64,000 nt of DNA from Microbacterium sp. HD4P20 (GCF_019449275.2 NZ_JAHZQZ020000010.1:124001-188000); one strand, 5' to 3'. Positions 1-9,684 are shown, numbered from the stretch's first letter. The notes: generated by a model from the sequence alone, not told the origin. Program-made: numbers and translations.

Positions 1-2
1 TC

Positions 3-308
3 GCCTTCGCGAGCCTGGGCTTCGCCGCCGTCGGCTTCCTGGCCTTCCCGCGTCGGCAAGGCTGGGTGGTCAAGCTCGCCGCCCTCCTGGGGCCGGCCCT
101 GTTCCTGTGGGGCGCGGCGGCGGGGCACATCTATCAGATCGCCACGGCCGGCAACCAGGCGCAGGGAAACGCCGGCAGCATCCTGTACACCGACATCCTG
201 CTGCCCCTCATCGGCTTCGTGTTCCTGTGGGGCTTCGTCGCGGCGAGCCGCCGCGAGCGACAGGACGCGGAGGTGGACCGTGCCGTTCTCGAGGTGGCAG
301 AAGCCTGA
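3..308 (+). CDS. C-terminal part of a small DUF6790-like membrane protein (5' end outside the window)
   Basis: The reading frame is open from the left edge, so the start is missing; an internal ATG at 66 is unlikely to be the real start because coding sequence continues upstream in frame. The visible 101 residues contain two or three hydrophobic segments. A conserved-looking stretch, AGNQAQGNAGSILYTDILLP, precedes the last membrane helix and resembles actinobacterial DUF6790 membrane proteins. The protein ends in a charged tail. Function is unknown. The family name is from memory and moderately sure; that it is an integral membrane protein is much surer. Confidence 0.5.
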   Translation, partial: AFASLGFAAVGFLAFPRRQGWVVKLAALLGPALFLWGAAAGHIYQIATAGNQAQGNAGSILYTDILLPLIGFVFLWGFVAASRRERQDAEVDRAVLEVAEA

Positions 309-362
309 CCGCTGATCCGCAGGGGATGGCCCGCGCGCGAGAACCTCGCTAACCTCGCGCTC

Positions 363-1259
363 ATGGCACCCATGGAGGACGACGGCATCGACGCCGTGCG
401 GGCGATGCTCGGCGCGAAGGCACGCCCGGTCGGGTGGGTCGAGCGCCGAGCCCGGATCGCCGAGGTGGGCGGGGCATGGCCGCTCGCCGACGACATCGAG
501 CTCGAGGCGGTCGACGCGGGTGGTGTGCCAGCGGAATGGTCGCGTGCACCCGGCGCCGGAACGGCGGGGGTGCTGCTGTTCCTGCACGGCGGGGGCTACT
601 GCTCCGGCTCCATCGTCAGCCATCGGACGATGGCGGCGGAGGCCGGGCGCGCGGCCGGGTTGCCGACCCTGGCGGTGGACTACCGCCTCGCACCGGAGCA
701 TCCGTTCCCGGCCGCGATCGACGATGCGACGACGGCCTGGGAGTGGCTTGTGGCAGAGGGTCACCGGCCGGGCGAGATCATCGTCGGTGGAGACAGCGCC
801 GGGGGCGGGTTGAGTCTGGCGCTCTGGCAACGGCTCCAGCGTTCCGGACGATCAGGCCCCGCGGGGCTGTGGCTGGTGTCGCCATGGACCGACCTCACCC
901 TCTCGGGGGCGTCGATGGACGACAACGACGCCGTCGACCCCCTCCTGCACCGCGCCTACCTGGCCGAGCTCGCGGCGGCATACCTGCCGGCTGACGTTCC
1001 GCGAGACGATCCCCGGGTCTCGCCGCTGTTCGCCGATCTCACCGGACTGCCGCCGACGCTGGTGCAGGTGGGCACCGACGAGACGCTGCTCGACGACGCC
1101 GTCCGGCTCGCCCGCGCCGCGGCGGCGGCTGGAGCCGACATCCAGCTGCACGCGTTCCCGCGGATGATCCACGCGTTCCCGCTGTGGAACGCCGTGCTGG
1201 CCGACGCGCGCCGCGCCCTCACGGAATTCGGGGACTTCGCCCGGGCACGACTGCGGTGA
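363..1259 (+). CDS. alpha/beta hydrolase of the hormone-sensitive-lipase family (esterase/acetylesterase)
   Basis: A cytosolic carboxylic-ester hydrolase is predicted. The 298-residue protein carries the oxyanion motif HGGGY (residues 75-79) and the nucleophile elbow GDSAGG with Ser145. An Asp in a GTDETLLDD stretch and a His in RMIHAFP are in the right order for the acid and base of the triad. Length and motif order match family IV esterases. There is no signal peptide. The ATG at 363 has no strong ribosome binding site, so the start could shift by a few codons. It seems to be a single gene, convergent with the membrane protein gene behind it. Substrate unknown. Confidence 0.85.
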   Translation: MAPMEDDGIDAVRAMLGAKARPVGWVERRARIAEVGGAWPLADDIELEAVDAGGVPAEWSRAPGAGTAGVLLFLHGGGYCSGSIVSHRTMAAEAGRAAGLPTLAVDYRLAPEHPFPAAIDDATTAWEWLVAEGHRPGEIIVGGDSAGGGLSLALWQRLQRSGRSGPAGLWLVSPWTDLTLSGASMDDNDAVDPLLHRAYLAELAAAYLPADVPRDDPRVSPLFADLTGLPPTLVQVGTDETLLDDAVRLARAAAAAGADIQLHAFPRMIHAFPLWNAVLADARRALTEFGDFARARLR

Positions 1260-1321
1260 CCTCGGTCTCGCCGACCTGACCGCGCGCTGACCCGGAATCG
1301 CAGCGCCGGTCAGCCGAGGTC
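1258..1321. terminator. bidirectional hairpin between convergent genes
   Basis: Nested inverted repeats: an 8-bp outer arm GACCTCGG (1258-1265) pairs with CCGAGGTC (1314-1321), and an inner GCTGACC (1286-1292) pairs with GGTCAGC (1308-1314). The two stems share base 1314, so they are alternative or extended pairings. The structure overlaps the stop codons of both convergent genes. There is no clear T tract. Confidence 0.5.
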
Positions 1322-2041
1322 GACCGCGCTCTTCGCTCCGGGGTTCCGGTCGCGGTCGCGCACCAGCGACGGCAGATGGTGGTCGAGGAAGGTCAGCACG
1401 ACCGCGATCATGACGCCGATCACCAGGACGATCGCAGAGTTGCGGACCGACTCGGCGAAGCCGATCGTCGCGACGTCCAGGAACGGGTAGGGGTACCAGC
1501 CGGTCACGGCGCCGTGGACGAACGTGTAGACCAGCCACAGCAGCGGCCAGATGAACGCGTAGGCGGTGGTGGACCAGGTCATTCGCGGACGCGGTCCGAA
1601 GATGAGCCAGCCGATGAGGGTCGCCCACGGCGCGATGTAGTGGAAGCCGATCGTGGCGACGAGAGCCCATCCCTGCGGGTCGACGAGCCGGGCGAGCACG
1701 GTCTCGTAGACGAGGCCCGTGATGATGATGCCGAGGAGGGCGTCGAAGCGCAGCACCCGCCAGAGCTTGCCGTCGCGGAAGATGTTGAGCGCCAGAGCGA
1801 TCGACGTGCCGAGCACGAACAGGTTGCTCTGGATCGTGAAGAAGCTGAACAGGCGCACCAGGCGTGTGCCCACCGGCCCCGTCGCGTTCGTCCCCGAGTT
1901 GGCGTCCTGGCCGCCGGTCAGGATCAGCACGATCTGGATGATCAGCGCGATCGCGACCACCACCGCGATCGTGCCGTACCAGATCCGGGCGACGCGCTCT
2001 CGGACGTGCGTGGACTCTGTTGTCGCGATCGTCGCGCTCAT
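1310..2041 (-). CDS. Pr6Pr family membrane protein
   Basis: An integral membrane protein of unknown function with six or seven hydrophobic segments (about 243 residues). The family signature is clear: an FSFFTIQSN stretch after the first helix, LIGWLIFGPR in the middle, and GWYPYPFLDV near the C-terminus, as in actinobacterial Pr6Pr (FAR-17a/AIG1-like) proteins. I chose the ATG at 2041 because a G-rich ribosome binding site lies 7 bases upstream; a TTG five codons earlier (2056) is an alternative. It is divergent from the channel/FUSC gene with about 64 bases between starts, so the two promoters must share this space. Confidence 0.8.
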   Translation of the reverse strand: MSATIATTESTHVRERVARIWYGTIAVVVAIALIIQIVLILTGGQDANSGTNATGPVGTRLVRLFSFFTIQSNLFVLGTSIALALNIFRDGKLWRVLRFDALLGIIITGLVYETVLARLVDPQGWALVATIGFHYIAPWATLIGWLIFGPRPRMTWSTTAYAFIWPLLWLVYTFVHGAVTGWYPYPFLDVATIGFAESVRNSAIVLVIGVMIAVVLTFLDHHLPSLVRDRDRNPGAKSAVDLG

Positions 2042-2105
2042 GGCGTGGCCCCCCAAGGTCGTATGCGCCCGCGCTCATGCTAGCGGCGCCGCTAGGGTAT
2101 GCGCC

Positions 2106-5100
2106 ATGGACGTCGTATGGATCGTCGTCGGGGTGCTGCTGCTGGGAGTCACGCTCCTCGACGCGTTCCTCGCGGTGCTCAATTACGACCAGGCGGGCGT
2201 GTTCGTCGACCGCATCGTTCGCGCCCAGTGGGTGCTCCTTCGTGCGGTGACCCGGCGAGTGGGTCGGCGGTGGCGGCCGCTGGTGCTGCGTCAGGTCACC
2301 GGCATCCTGATCCTGATCACCATCCTGTGGTGGGTGGCGGGGGTGGTCTTCGGATTCGCGTTCATCTACCTCGGCGCCATGGGGATCAGCGGCGCGATCA
2401 CGACCTCGACCGGCGCCGCACCGGACTTCCTCGGTGCTCTGTATCTGAGCCTCGGGCAGTTCGCGACGGTCGGCGTGGACAACATCGGGCCCAGCGTCGC
2501 GTGGCTGAACCTGATCACGGTGGCCGAGGCGATGATGGCGGTGGTGATGCTCTCGTTCATCATCACGTTCCTGGGCAGCGTGTACGGCGTCATCCAGTCT
2601 CTGCAGTCGCTGTCGGCGAACTTCTTCCGCGCCGGCACGGGCATCGCCGACCCCATCGAATCGCTCACCCCCTTCTTTCTCGACGGACGCTCGCGCTGGC
2701 TCGACGGCCAGCTGGATTCGATCCTCGGATCGCTCAGCGCGTACGCCGACGGCCTGGCGCAGAACCGTGCGGCCTACTACTTCCAGAGCGGCCGCGACCA
2801 GTTCTCGCTTCCGTTCTCGCTCTACATGACTTCCGGCGTCATCGGCGCGCTGCGGTGGGGGCTCCCGACGGGTAGCGATCCGTCCACCGAGCCGGGCGTC
2901 GTGCGACTCACCGACGTGTTCGAGGACTTCCGCGTGCGTCTGGAGCAGGCGCTGCGCCTTTCGCCCGATCCCACACCCGCACCGGTTTCGCGCACGCAGT
3001 TCGACCAGATCGTCGATGCGTTCCTCGCGCCCGGAAGGAACGCGCCCCTGGACCCCTGGGTGGTCCGCTTCCTCACGGTGGATCGGCGCATGGCGCAGCT
3101 GACTCAGTCGGATGCCGCCATCGATCGCGCCGATGCGCACCGGCGCTACACGACATGGCTGCCGTTCGAGTTCCAGGCGCAGGCGCTGCTGGCGGCGGTG
3201 GCGCGCGACCTCGACTACCAGCCGATCTACCGCCGGGTCGACGCGGCCGACGGCGCGTACGAGCTGCTGCCCGCGGACGTCACGCCCGCCACGCGCGTAC
3301 GTGAACCGTCGGCGCTGCACCGCTTCTCATCGTGGATGCGGCGGCGTGCGCTGTTCGTCGACCCCGGCTTCGTGCGGTTGAGCGGCGCCGCGCGGACGAT
3401 CGCTGCGGTCGCTGTGGCGGTGGCCGTCATCGTCCCACTCGCTCAGCTGACCGGATCCGAGCCCGTCTACGGGGCGGTGCTGGCGGGGCTGATCGCGCTG
3501 TTCGCGTCTCCCGCCGCGGTGGGCGCGCCGGCGGGCACGCGTCGCTGGCTCGGAATCGTCGCGATCGTGCCGACGGCGGTCGGCGTGGCGCTGGGTTCGC
3601 TGCTGCCGCGAGAGCCCCTCGTGACGGTCGTCGCGATCGCCCTCATCGCGGCGACCGCGGTGTGGCTGAGACGGTACGGCACCCGTGCCGGGGGCCTCGG
3701 CCAGCTCGGCTTCATCGCCTTCTACTTCAGCTTGATGCTCGGGCTCGGCGTCGCCGACGTGTGGGGAGGGCTCGTGGCGGCCGGGGTGGGTTTGGTGTGC
3801 AGCTGGGCGGCGAATCTCCCGCCGGGTCCATCGCTGCACCGCAGGCTGAGCAGTGGTGTCGACGCGGTGTGCGAGCGCACCGCGTCGCTCCTGGGCACGA
3901 TGCTCGATCTCGTGGCGACGGGCCGCCGCGACCCGCGGCTCGTGCGCATTCTGCGGCACGAGCTCGCGTCGCTGCAGACGGCGGCCGAGGTGACCGCCGG
4001 ACGCCTCGACGGCGCGGTCACGCCCGGCCTGTCTTCGGATCGCGCGCTGGCGCTGCGCGTGAGGATCTTCGATGTTCAGCTCGCGGCCGAGAATCTCGCC
4101 ACGCTCGTCCCGGTCGTCGGCAGCGTCGCGCTCACGATCGATCAGCGCGCCACCCTGTCGGCCGAACTGGCCGACGGGCAGGCGCACCTCGCGTCGTTCC
4201 TGCCTCGACCTGGTCGCGGCCACTCGCCGGTCTCGCCGCCTTCGCCTACGGACAGCGTGACGCCGACGGACGGATGGCCGGCCGACGCCCGCCGCACGCG
4301 TGCCGCGATCGCCGAGCTGCGGGTCGCCGTCGATCGGCTCCAGCAGCTGCGGGAGGGCGCGGACGCCGCCGCCCACGAGCGGCTCGATGAGGGCATCGAG
4401 TTGCCGGATGCCGCGGCCGCCGCAGTGGCCGGTGCTCCGGCGATCTCGGCGAGGAGCACCCCGGCCACCGCCTCTGGACGGCTGGCGGTCCAGGCGGGCA
4501 TCTCGACCGGGCTCGCCCTGCTCTTGGGAAGCCTCGTATCGACCAGCCATCAGTACTGGGCCGCGATGCCGGCGTTCGCCGTGCTGAGCGGCTCGGACGG
4601 CGAGACCCGGACGAAGGCCCTGCAGCGGGTGCTCGCCACGCTCGCCGGCGCGACCATCGCGTTCGGGCTCGCCATCTTCGCGGGTCATTCCCCCGCGGTC
4701 GCCTTCCCGCTCCTGATCGCCAGTGCCTTCTTCATCGCATTCCTGCGTCCGATCGCGTCGGTGTGGACGGTGTTCTGGCAGACGATGCTGCTGGCGACGA
4801 TGTACGACGTGCTGGCCACCTTGAGCGTCGAGACCGTTCAGGTGCGCGTGGTCGAGACCGCGATCGGCGCGGTTGTCGCGGTGGTGGTCTCGGCCATCGT
4901 GCTCCCCACCCGCACACGCGTCCGGCTGGGGGACGGCATGCGCGACGTCGTTGGTGCTGCCCGCTCGCTCTCGGACGAGATCTTCGAGAGAGCCGACGAC
5001 GGCACGCTCGCCCGGCGTGACATCGGCGCGGGACTGCAGAGTGCCGCCGAGCGCCTCGCGACCCTCGAGACGCTCGCGAGGCCCGTGCGCCGCAACCCCG

Positions 5101-5483
5101 GTTCGCTGCGGCGCAGCGGTATCGAGGCGCAGCTGACTGCGCTGTGGTCGGTGCTGTACTACGTGCGCCGTGCGTCGAACGAACTGCGTGATCTCGACCA
5201 GGACGCGCTCGCCGCCATCGACGTGTCTCGGCTCGCTCTCGCGACGTCCGACAACTTCGCCGCCGTCGAAGCGGTGCTCTCAGGCGAGCTGCCTTTACGG
5301 CTCCAGCAAGCGGAGCAGCTGGACGTCACCCGCGCCGATGTCTCCGACGCCGCTCGTCGGTGCGTGCTGCTCGTGGTGCGGCTGAACCAGGCGCTGCTGT
5401 CTCTCGTCGACGCGATCAGACCGGGGACCGTCGCCGCCATGACGGCTTCCCATCCCGCCGCCACGGCCGTCGACTCCAGATGA
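2106..5483 (+). CDS. large membrane protein: K+-channel-like pore domain fused to a FUSC (fusaric acid resistance-like) transporter
   Basis: 1125 residues. Residues 1 to about 170 contain three hydrophobic segments and a pore-like loop with ATVGVDN at 120-126, at the place where two-TM potassium channels have TVGYGD; the second Gly is replaced by Asp. A long cytosolic region follows, then a block of membrane helices (about 420-570), a soluble part, a second helix block (about 800-940) typical of FUSC_2/aromatic-acid exporters, and a cytosolic helical tail. FUSC proteins are usually thought to export organic acids or envelope precursors. The frame is open further upstream, but ATG 2106 is the first start just before a hydrophobic N-terminus. 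The role of the pore-like part is unknown. Confidence 0.7.
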   Translation: MDVVWIVVGVLLLGVTLLDAFLAVLNYDQAGVFVDRIVRAQWVLLRAVTRRVGRRWRPLVLRQVTGILILITILWWVAGVVFGFAFIYLGAMGISGAITTSTGAAPDFLGALYLSLGQFATVGVDNIGPSVAWLNLITVAEAMMAVVMLSFIITFLGSVYGVIQSLQSLSANFFRAGTGIADPIESLTPFFLDGRSRWLDGQLDSILGSLSAYADGLAQNRAAYYFQSGRDQFSLPFSLYMTSGVIGALRWGLPTGSDPSTEPGVVRLTDVFEDFRVRLEQALRLSPDPTPAPVSRTQFDQIVDAFLAPGRNAPLDPWVVRFLTVDRRMAQLTQSDAAIDRADAHRRYTTWLPFEFQAQALLAAVARDLDYQPIYRRVDAADGAYELLPADVTPATRVREPSALHRFSSWMRRRALFVDPGFVRLSGAARTIAAVAVAVAVIVPLAQLTGSEPVYGAVLAGLIALFASPAAVGAPAGTRRWLGIVAIVPTAVGVALGSLLPREPLVTVVAIALIAATAVWLRRYGTRAGGLGQLGFIAFYFSLMLGLGVADVWGGLVAAGVGLVCSWAANLPPGPSLHRRLSSGVDAVCERTASLLGTMLDLVATGRRDPRLVRILRHELASLQTAAEVTAGRLDGAVTPGLSSDRALALRVRIFDVQLAAENLATLVPVVGSVALTIDQRATLSAELADGQAHLASFLPRPGRGHSPVSPPSPTDSVTPTDGWPADARRTRAAIAELRVAVDRLQQLREGADAAAHERLDEGIELPDAAAAAVAGAPAISARSTPATASGRLAVQAGISTGLALLLGSLVSTSHQYWAAMPAFAVLSGSDGETRTKALQRVLATLAGATIAFGLAIFAGHSPAVAFPLLIASAFFIAFLRPIASVWTVFWQTMLLATMYDVLATLSVETVQVRVVETAIGAVVAVVVSAIVLPTRTRVRLGDGMRDVVGAARSLSDEIFERADDGTLARRDIGAGLQSAAERLATLETLARPVRRNPGSLRRSGIEAQLTALWSVLYYVRRASNELRDLDQDALAAIDVSRLALATSDNFAAVEAVLSGELPLRLQQAEQLDVTRADVSDAARRCVLLVVRLNQALLSLVDAIRPGTVAAMTASHPAATAVDSR

Positions 5484-5547
5484 ACGGGCGAAAAAAGGTG
5501 CACTCCATGCCTCGCCAGACATGCATGGGGCATGCCAGTATGACTGC

Positions 5548-5578
5548 TGGGAGTCCCGTTCGGGGTGGCCGGGACCCA
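5548..5578 (+). promoter_or_regulatory. hairpin in the leader of the urease operon
   Basis: GTCCCG (5553-5558) pairs with CGGGAC (5570-5575), extended across a two-base bulge by TGG/CCA. The hairpin ends just before the AGGAG ribosome binding site of ureA (about 5584-5588). It could affect translation or be a stop for leader transcripts. No known riboswitch is recognised. Confidence 0.3.
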
Positions 5579-5594
5579 TGATGCAGGAGTTGAC

Positions 5595-5900
5595 ATGGAT
5601 CTGTCTCCGCGCGAGATCGACAAACTGCTCGTCTACCAGGTCGCGGAACTCGCGCGCCGGCGCCGGGATCGTGGCACGAAGCTCAACGTGAGCGAGGCGC
5701 AGGCGCTCGTGACCGAGGCGATCCTCGAAGGTGCTCGCGACGGTAAGACGGTCGCCGAATGCATGGAGCTCGGCAAGACCATCGTCACGGTCGACGAATG
5801 CATGGCCGGTGTGCGCGAGCGCATCACGCTCCTGCAAGTCGAGGCGACCTTCCCCGACGGCACGAAGCTCGTGTCGTGTCACGATCCGATCGGCGGCTGA
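5595..5900 (+). CDS. ureA: urease subunit gamma
   Basis: The smallest structural subunit of the nickel enzyme urease, which hydrolyses urea to ammonia and carbamate in the cytosol. The 101 residues match the usual UreA length of about 100 and keep family stretches such as [18 protein letters not shown] and the C-terminal [19 protein letters not shown] 5595 is preceded by AGGAG at a good distance; the frame extends 10 codons further upstream, but those codons do not look like UreA. It is the first gene of an operon that runs to the urea transporter at 12389. Confidence 0.95.
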   Translation: MDLSPREIDKLLVYQVAELARRRRDRGTKLNVSEAQALVTEAILEGARDGKTVAECMELGKTIVTVDECMAGVRERITLLQVEATFPDGTKLVSCHDPIGG

Positions 5901-5923
5901 GCCGTGAGGGCCGAGGCGCTGCC

Positions 5924-6772
5924 GTGCGCGTAGTCCTCGTCGGCGGGCACGAGAGCTCGGACGGCGGCGACCTCGTTCGCTTCGACGACGTCGACGAGCG
6001 GGTGAGCATCGCCACACCGGGCCGCGGACTGCACAACAGCCTCAGCGCCTTCCTGGACGAGGGCGAGACCGTCGTGGTGCTGCCGATGACCTTCGGCCGC
6101 AATCCCACGATGGTCGCCGACACGGCCAAGACGCTCAGATGGCTGGCGCCGCGGCATCCGGCTCAACTCGCTCTGACCGCACCCTTCGGCCAGCCCGACC
6201 ATCTCGTCGCCTGGCTGCGGACCGCCGCCAACCGGGCGCGAGCCACCGATGCCGACACCGCGCTGCTGATCGTGGCGCCGCCCTCGAATGCGTTCGACGA
6301 GGCCGAACTGCACCGCATCGCCTATCTCGTGGCCGCGCACGGCGCCTTGCCCGAGGTCGCGGTCGCGATCGCCGACGACGTCGACGCCGTGTCAGCCGCG
6401 GTACAGCGGCTGCGCCGGCTGGGCGCGTCGCGCGTCGCTGCGGTGCCTGCCGGCTTCGCCGAGAGTCTGCCGGTGTCGGATGCCGAAGACCTCGGTCCGC
6501 TCATGAGCCACAGCGCGGTCCGCCGCGTGATCCAGACCCGCGTCCGTGACGCGCTGGCCGCTCTCGCCGCCGGCAGCGACGGGATCGACCAGGGGCTCGC
6601 CGCCGACCACGACCACGGATACGCGCACTCCCACGCCTTCGAGGAGAGCCAGGGGCACGGCCACTCGCATCCACATGCCCACCCGCACACCCACGCGGAC
6701 GGCACCACCCATACCCACTCCCACGCGGACGGCGACGAGACACTCGCACCCGCGCACGCACATCAGCACTGA
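5924..6772 (+). CDS. CbiX/SirB-like class II chelatase with a His-rich C-terminal tail, inside the urease operon
   Basis: 282 residues from GTG 5924, which has GAGG seven bases upstream. The first 220 residues resemble the two-half class II chelatase fold (sirohydrochlorin/cobalt/nickel chelatases): an opening VVLVGGHES strand, a [12 protein letters not shown] segment with no obvious catalytic His copy, and a second half starting [12 protein letters not shown]. The last 60 residues are dominated by His with Asp, Glu, Gly and Thr (for example [17 protein letters not shown]), a metal-binding tail like that of some UreE and HypB proteins. It lies between ureA and ureB, and no ureE is present in the operon. 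I infer nickel storage or delivery to urease; chelatase activity is not shown. Confidence 0.65.
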   Translation: MRVVLVGGHESSDGGDLVRFDDVDERVSIATPGRGLHNSLSAFLDEGETVVVLPMTFGRNPTMVADTAKTLRWLAPRHPAQLALTAPFGQPDHLVAWLRTAANRARATDADTALLIVAPPSNAFDEAELHRIAYLVAAHGALPEVAVAIADDVDAVSAAVQRLRRLGASRVAAVPAGFAESLPVSDAEDLGPLMSHSAVRRVIQTRVRDALAALAAGSDGIDQGLAADHDHGYAHSHAFEESQGHGHSHPHAHPHTHADGTTHTHSHADGDETLAPAHAHQH

Positions 6773-6797
6773 ATCGGCAGCCGGAGGAAGGATCATC

Positions 6798-7235
6798 ATG
6801 GTCAGCAGAAGGCCGAAGTATCTGCACGGCGACGAAACGATCGAAATCAACGCCGGCCGCGCGTCGGCCACCATGCGGGTCACCAACACCGGCGACCGGC
6901 CGGTGCAGGTCGGCTCGCACTTCCACTTCTTCGAGGTCAACCCGGCCATGAGGTTCACGCGCGACCAGGCGTGGGGCATGCACCTGGACATCCCCGCCGG
7001 TACCGGCGTGAGGTTCGAGCCGGGCGAGACCAAGGAGGTCACGCTCGTCGCCGTCGCCGGGGCCCGGCGGGTGGTCGGCTTCAACGGCCTGGTCAACGGC
7101 GGGCTCGATTCCGCCCAGGCCCGCACCACCGCGCTGCGCCTGCTGGGCGAGCGGGGCTTCGAGAACGGCGAACCGTCGGCAGCGCCGACCGCGCCGGCCG
7201 CGACCGGATCCGACACGAAGAAGGCGAGCAACTGA
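6798..7235 (+). CDS. ureB: urease subunit beta
   Basis: Structural subunit of urease. Family stretches are intact: [42 protein letters not shown] and [12 protein letters not shown]. At 145 residues it is about 40 longer than the common UreB because of a C-terminal Ala/Pro/Thr-rich, lysine-ending tail that looks unstructured. ATG 6798 has a strong GGAGGAAGG ribosome binding site. One base separates its stop from ureC. Confidence 0.95.
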   Translation: MVSRRPKYLHGDETIEINAGRASATMRVTNTGDRPVQVGSHFHFFEVNPAMRFTRDQAWGMHLDIPAGTGVRFEPGETKEVTLVAVAGARRVVGFNGLVNGGLDSAQARTTALRLLGERGFENGEPSAAPTAPAATGSDTKKASN

Positions 7236-7236
7236 A

Positions 7237-8961
7237 ATGGCCGTCATCCCTCGCAGGCAGTACACCGACCTCTTCGGCCCGACCGTGGGCGACAAGGTGC
7301 AGCTCGCCGACACGAACCTCATCATCGAGATCGAGAAGGACTACGCCGCCGAGAGCTATGGCGACGAGATCGTCTACGGCGGCGGCAAGTCGGCACGCGA
7401 CGGCATGGGCGCCGATCCGCTGGCCAGCCAGACGCAGGGCGCCCTCGACCTCGTGATCACCAACGCCATTGTGATGGATCCGATCCTCGGGATCGTCAAG
7501 GCCGACATCGGCGTCAAGGACGGCCTCATCGTCGGCATCGGCAAGTCGGGCAACCCGCAGACCCAGCACGGCGTCGACCCGAAGCTCGTGGTCGGTCCTG
7601 GCACCGAGGTCATCGCCGGCGAGCACCTGATCGCCACCGCCGGCGCGATGGACCCGCACGTGCACTTCATCTCGCCGCAGCAGGCGTACGCCGCGCTGTC
7701 GAACGGCATCACGACGCTGTTCGGCGGCGGCACCGGCCCGACCGACGGCACGAACGGCACGACGTGCACCCCCGGCGCGTGGAACATCCACCGGATGCTG
7801 CAGGCGTGGGACGAGTTGCCGGTCAACGTCGGCATCCACGGCAAGGGCAACGGCTCCCTGCCCGAGGCCCTCATCGAGCAGATCGAGGCGGGCGCGGGCG
7901 GGCTCAAGGTCCACGAGGACTGGGGGAGCACTCCGGCGGCACTGGACCAGGCGCTGCGGGTGGCCGACGAGTACGACGTTCAGGTCGCGATCCACACCGA
8001 CAGCCTCAATGAGGCGGGTTTCGTCGAAGACACCATCTCGGCGATCGACGGACGCACGATCCACACGTTCCACACCGAGGGCGCCGGCGGCGGGCATGCT
8101 CCCGACATCATCCGCATGGCGGGGCAGAGCAACGTGCTGCCGTCCTCGACCAACCCGACGCTGCCGTACACCGTCAACTCGATCGACGAGCTGCTCGACA
8201 TGGTGATGGTGTGCCACCACCTGTCGTACGACAGCCCCGAAGACGTCGCGTTCGCCGACTCGCGCGTGCGCGCCGAGACGATCTCGGCTGAGACGGTGCT
8301 GCACGATCTCGGCATCATCTCGATGTTCTCGTCGGACTCGCAGGCGATGGGCCGCATCGGCGAGTCGGTCACCCGCGCCTTCCAGACCGCCCACCACTGC
8401 AAGGACAAGCGCGGCAAGCTCCCCGAGGACGCCGAGGGCAACGACAACTTCCGGGTGCTGCGCTACCTCGCCAAGGTCACGATCAATCCCGCGATCACCC
8501 ACGGCATCTCTCAGTACGTCGGTTCGCTCGAGCCCGGCAAGATGGCCGACATCGTGCTGTGGCCGATCGACACGTTCGGCGCCAAGCCGAAGATGGTGAT
8601 CAAGGGCGGCCTCATCAACTGGGCACTCATGGGCGACCCGAACGCGTCGCTGCCCACGCCGCAGCCGGTGTACTTCCGGCCGATGTTCGGCGCGCTCGGC
8701 CAGACGCTGCACCAGACCCGCGCGACGTTCGTCTCGAAGGTCTCGATCGAGAAGGACGTGCCCACGCAGCTCGGCCTGAAGAGCCGCATCCTGCCGGTCA
8801 CCGGGGCCCGCTCGATCGGCAAGGAGGACATGGTGCGCAACAGCAGGACGCCGGTCATCGAGGTCGATCCCGAGACGTACAAGGTCACGGTCGACGGTGA
8901 GCCCGCGCACATCGAGCCGGCACAGTCGCTGCCCCTGACGCAGCTGTTCTTCCTGGTCTGA
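7237..8961 (+). CDS. ureC: urease subunit alpha (catalytic)
   Basis: The catalytic subunit, 574 residues. All bi-nickel ligands are visible: His141 and His143 (HVH), carbamylated Lys224 with His226 (LKVHEDWG), His253 (IHTDS), His279 ([10 protein letters not shown]) and Asp367 (SSDSQAMGR). The active-site flap Cys-His-His is at 326-328. Each position is exactly seven higher than the Klebsiella numbering I recall, so the core has no insertions. The C-terminus [11 protein letters not shown] is typical. It should be an active enzyme if nickel is delivered. Confidence 0.97.
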   Translation: MAVIPRRQYTDLFGPTVGDKVQLADTNLIIEIEKDYAAESYGDEIVYGGGKSARDGMGADPLASQTQGALDLVITNAIVMDPILGIVKADIGVKDGLIVGIGKSGNPQTQHGVDPKLVVGPGTEVIAGEHLIATAGAMDPHVHFISPQQAYAALSNGITTLFGGGTGPTDGTNGTTCTPGAWNIHRMLQAWDELPVNVGIHGKGNGSLPEALIEQIEAGAGGLKVHEDWGSTPAALDQALRVADEYDVQVAIHTDSLNEAGFVEDTISAIDGRTIHTFHTEGAGGGHAPDIIRMAGQSNVLPSSTNPTLPYTVNSIDELLDMVMVCHHLSYDSPEDVAFADSRVRAETISAETVLHDLGIISMFSSDSQAMGRIGESVTRAFQTAHHCKDKRGKLPEDAEGNDNFRVLRYLAKVTINPAITHGISQYVGSLEPGKMADIVLWPIDTFGAKPKMVIKGGLINWALMGDPNASLPTPQPVYFRPMFGALGQTLHQTRATFVSKVSIEKDVPTQLGLKSRILPVTGARSIGKEDMVRNSRTPVIEVDPETYKVTVDGEPAHIEPAQSLPLTQLFFLV

Positions 8962-8964
8962 GGC

Positions 8965-9684
8965 ATGTCCCGATCCGACGTGGATTCGCCGGTCGCCCGG
9001 CTGCTGGTGAGCCTGCAGCTGAGCGACTCGGCGTTCCCGAGCGGCTTCTACACGATGTCGCACGGTCTGGAGGGCTTCCATCAGCGGGGTCTGGTGCGCC
9101 CGGCCGAGGTCGGCGATCTGCTCGCCGACCTGCTCACCGCCGCAGTGGGGCCGGGGGATGCCACGGCGCTGGCACGCGCCCACGACGCGGCAAACCTGCG
9201 GGATTGGGATGCCGTCACCGACGTCGACCGGATCCTCTTCTCCTCGAAGCTCAACGCCGAGCTGCGCGTCGCCAGCACGCGCAGCGGTCGCCAGCTGGCC
9301 GACATCGCGAGCGAAGCGTTCGCGGACGGTCCGGGCGCGGAAGACATCGCGACGTGGGCGAACCGCGTGAAGACGAAGGAGTCGCCCGGGTGCCAGCCCG
9401 TGGTCACGGCCGTCTGCTACGCGGCCACCGGCGTGCCGATCGCGGAGGCCGTGGCATCCGACCTGTTCGCGTTCGCCGTGAGCTTCGTCGGTGCGGCGCT
9501 GCGACTGCGGCTCACCGACCACCGCGGCGCGCAGGTGCTGCTTCGCCGTGCGCAGCCGGTCATCGAGGCGGTCACCCTCGATGCGATCGCGCGGCCGCTG
9601 CGCGACATCGGCGGTTTCGCGCCCGTCGCCGACATCGTGTCGGCCGGCCACGAACGCGCCGAGGCGCGTCTGTTCACCACCTGA
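8965..9684 (+). CDS. ureF: urease accessory protein UreF
   Basis: All-helical maturation factor that, with UreG and UreD/UreH, forms the complex that installs nickel and the lysine carbamate in urease. The 239 residues have the typical opening LQLSDSAFPSGFYTMSHGLE, where PSGxYxxSxGLE is the family hallmark, and a later SFVGAALRLRL segment. It starts three bases after the ureC stop, so the ureC and ureF messages are probably translationally linked. Confidence 0.92.
   Translation: MSRSDVDSPVARLLVSLQLSDSAFPSGFYTMSHGLEGFHQRGLVRPAEVGDLLADLLTAAVGPGDATALARAHDAANLRDWDAVTDVDRILFSSKLNAELRVASTRSGRQLADIASEAFADGPGAEDIATWANRVKTKESPGCQPVVTAVCYAATGVPIAEAVASDLFAFAVSFVGAALRLRLTDHRGAQVLLRRAQPVIEAVTLDAIARPLRDIGGFAPVADIVSAGHERAEARLFTT

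Noticed and set aside
852-3320. A long 822-codon minus-strand open frame
   Set aside because: It overlaps three real genes and its translation is Arg/His-rich low-complexity; a GC-rich shadow frame.
3327-4688. Minus-strand open frame opposite the FUSC part
   Set aside because: Low-complexity Arg/Asp/Glu composition and full overlap with a strong gene.
5530-5560. GTATGACTGC as a NikR-like half-site before ureA
   Set aside because: The matching inverted half-site at the expected spacing is absent.
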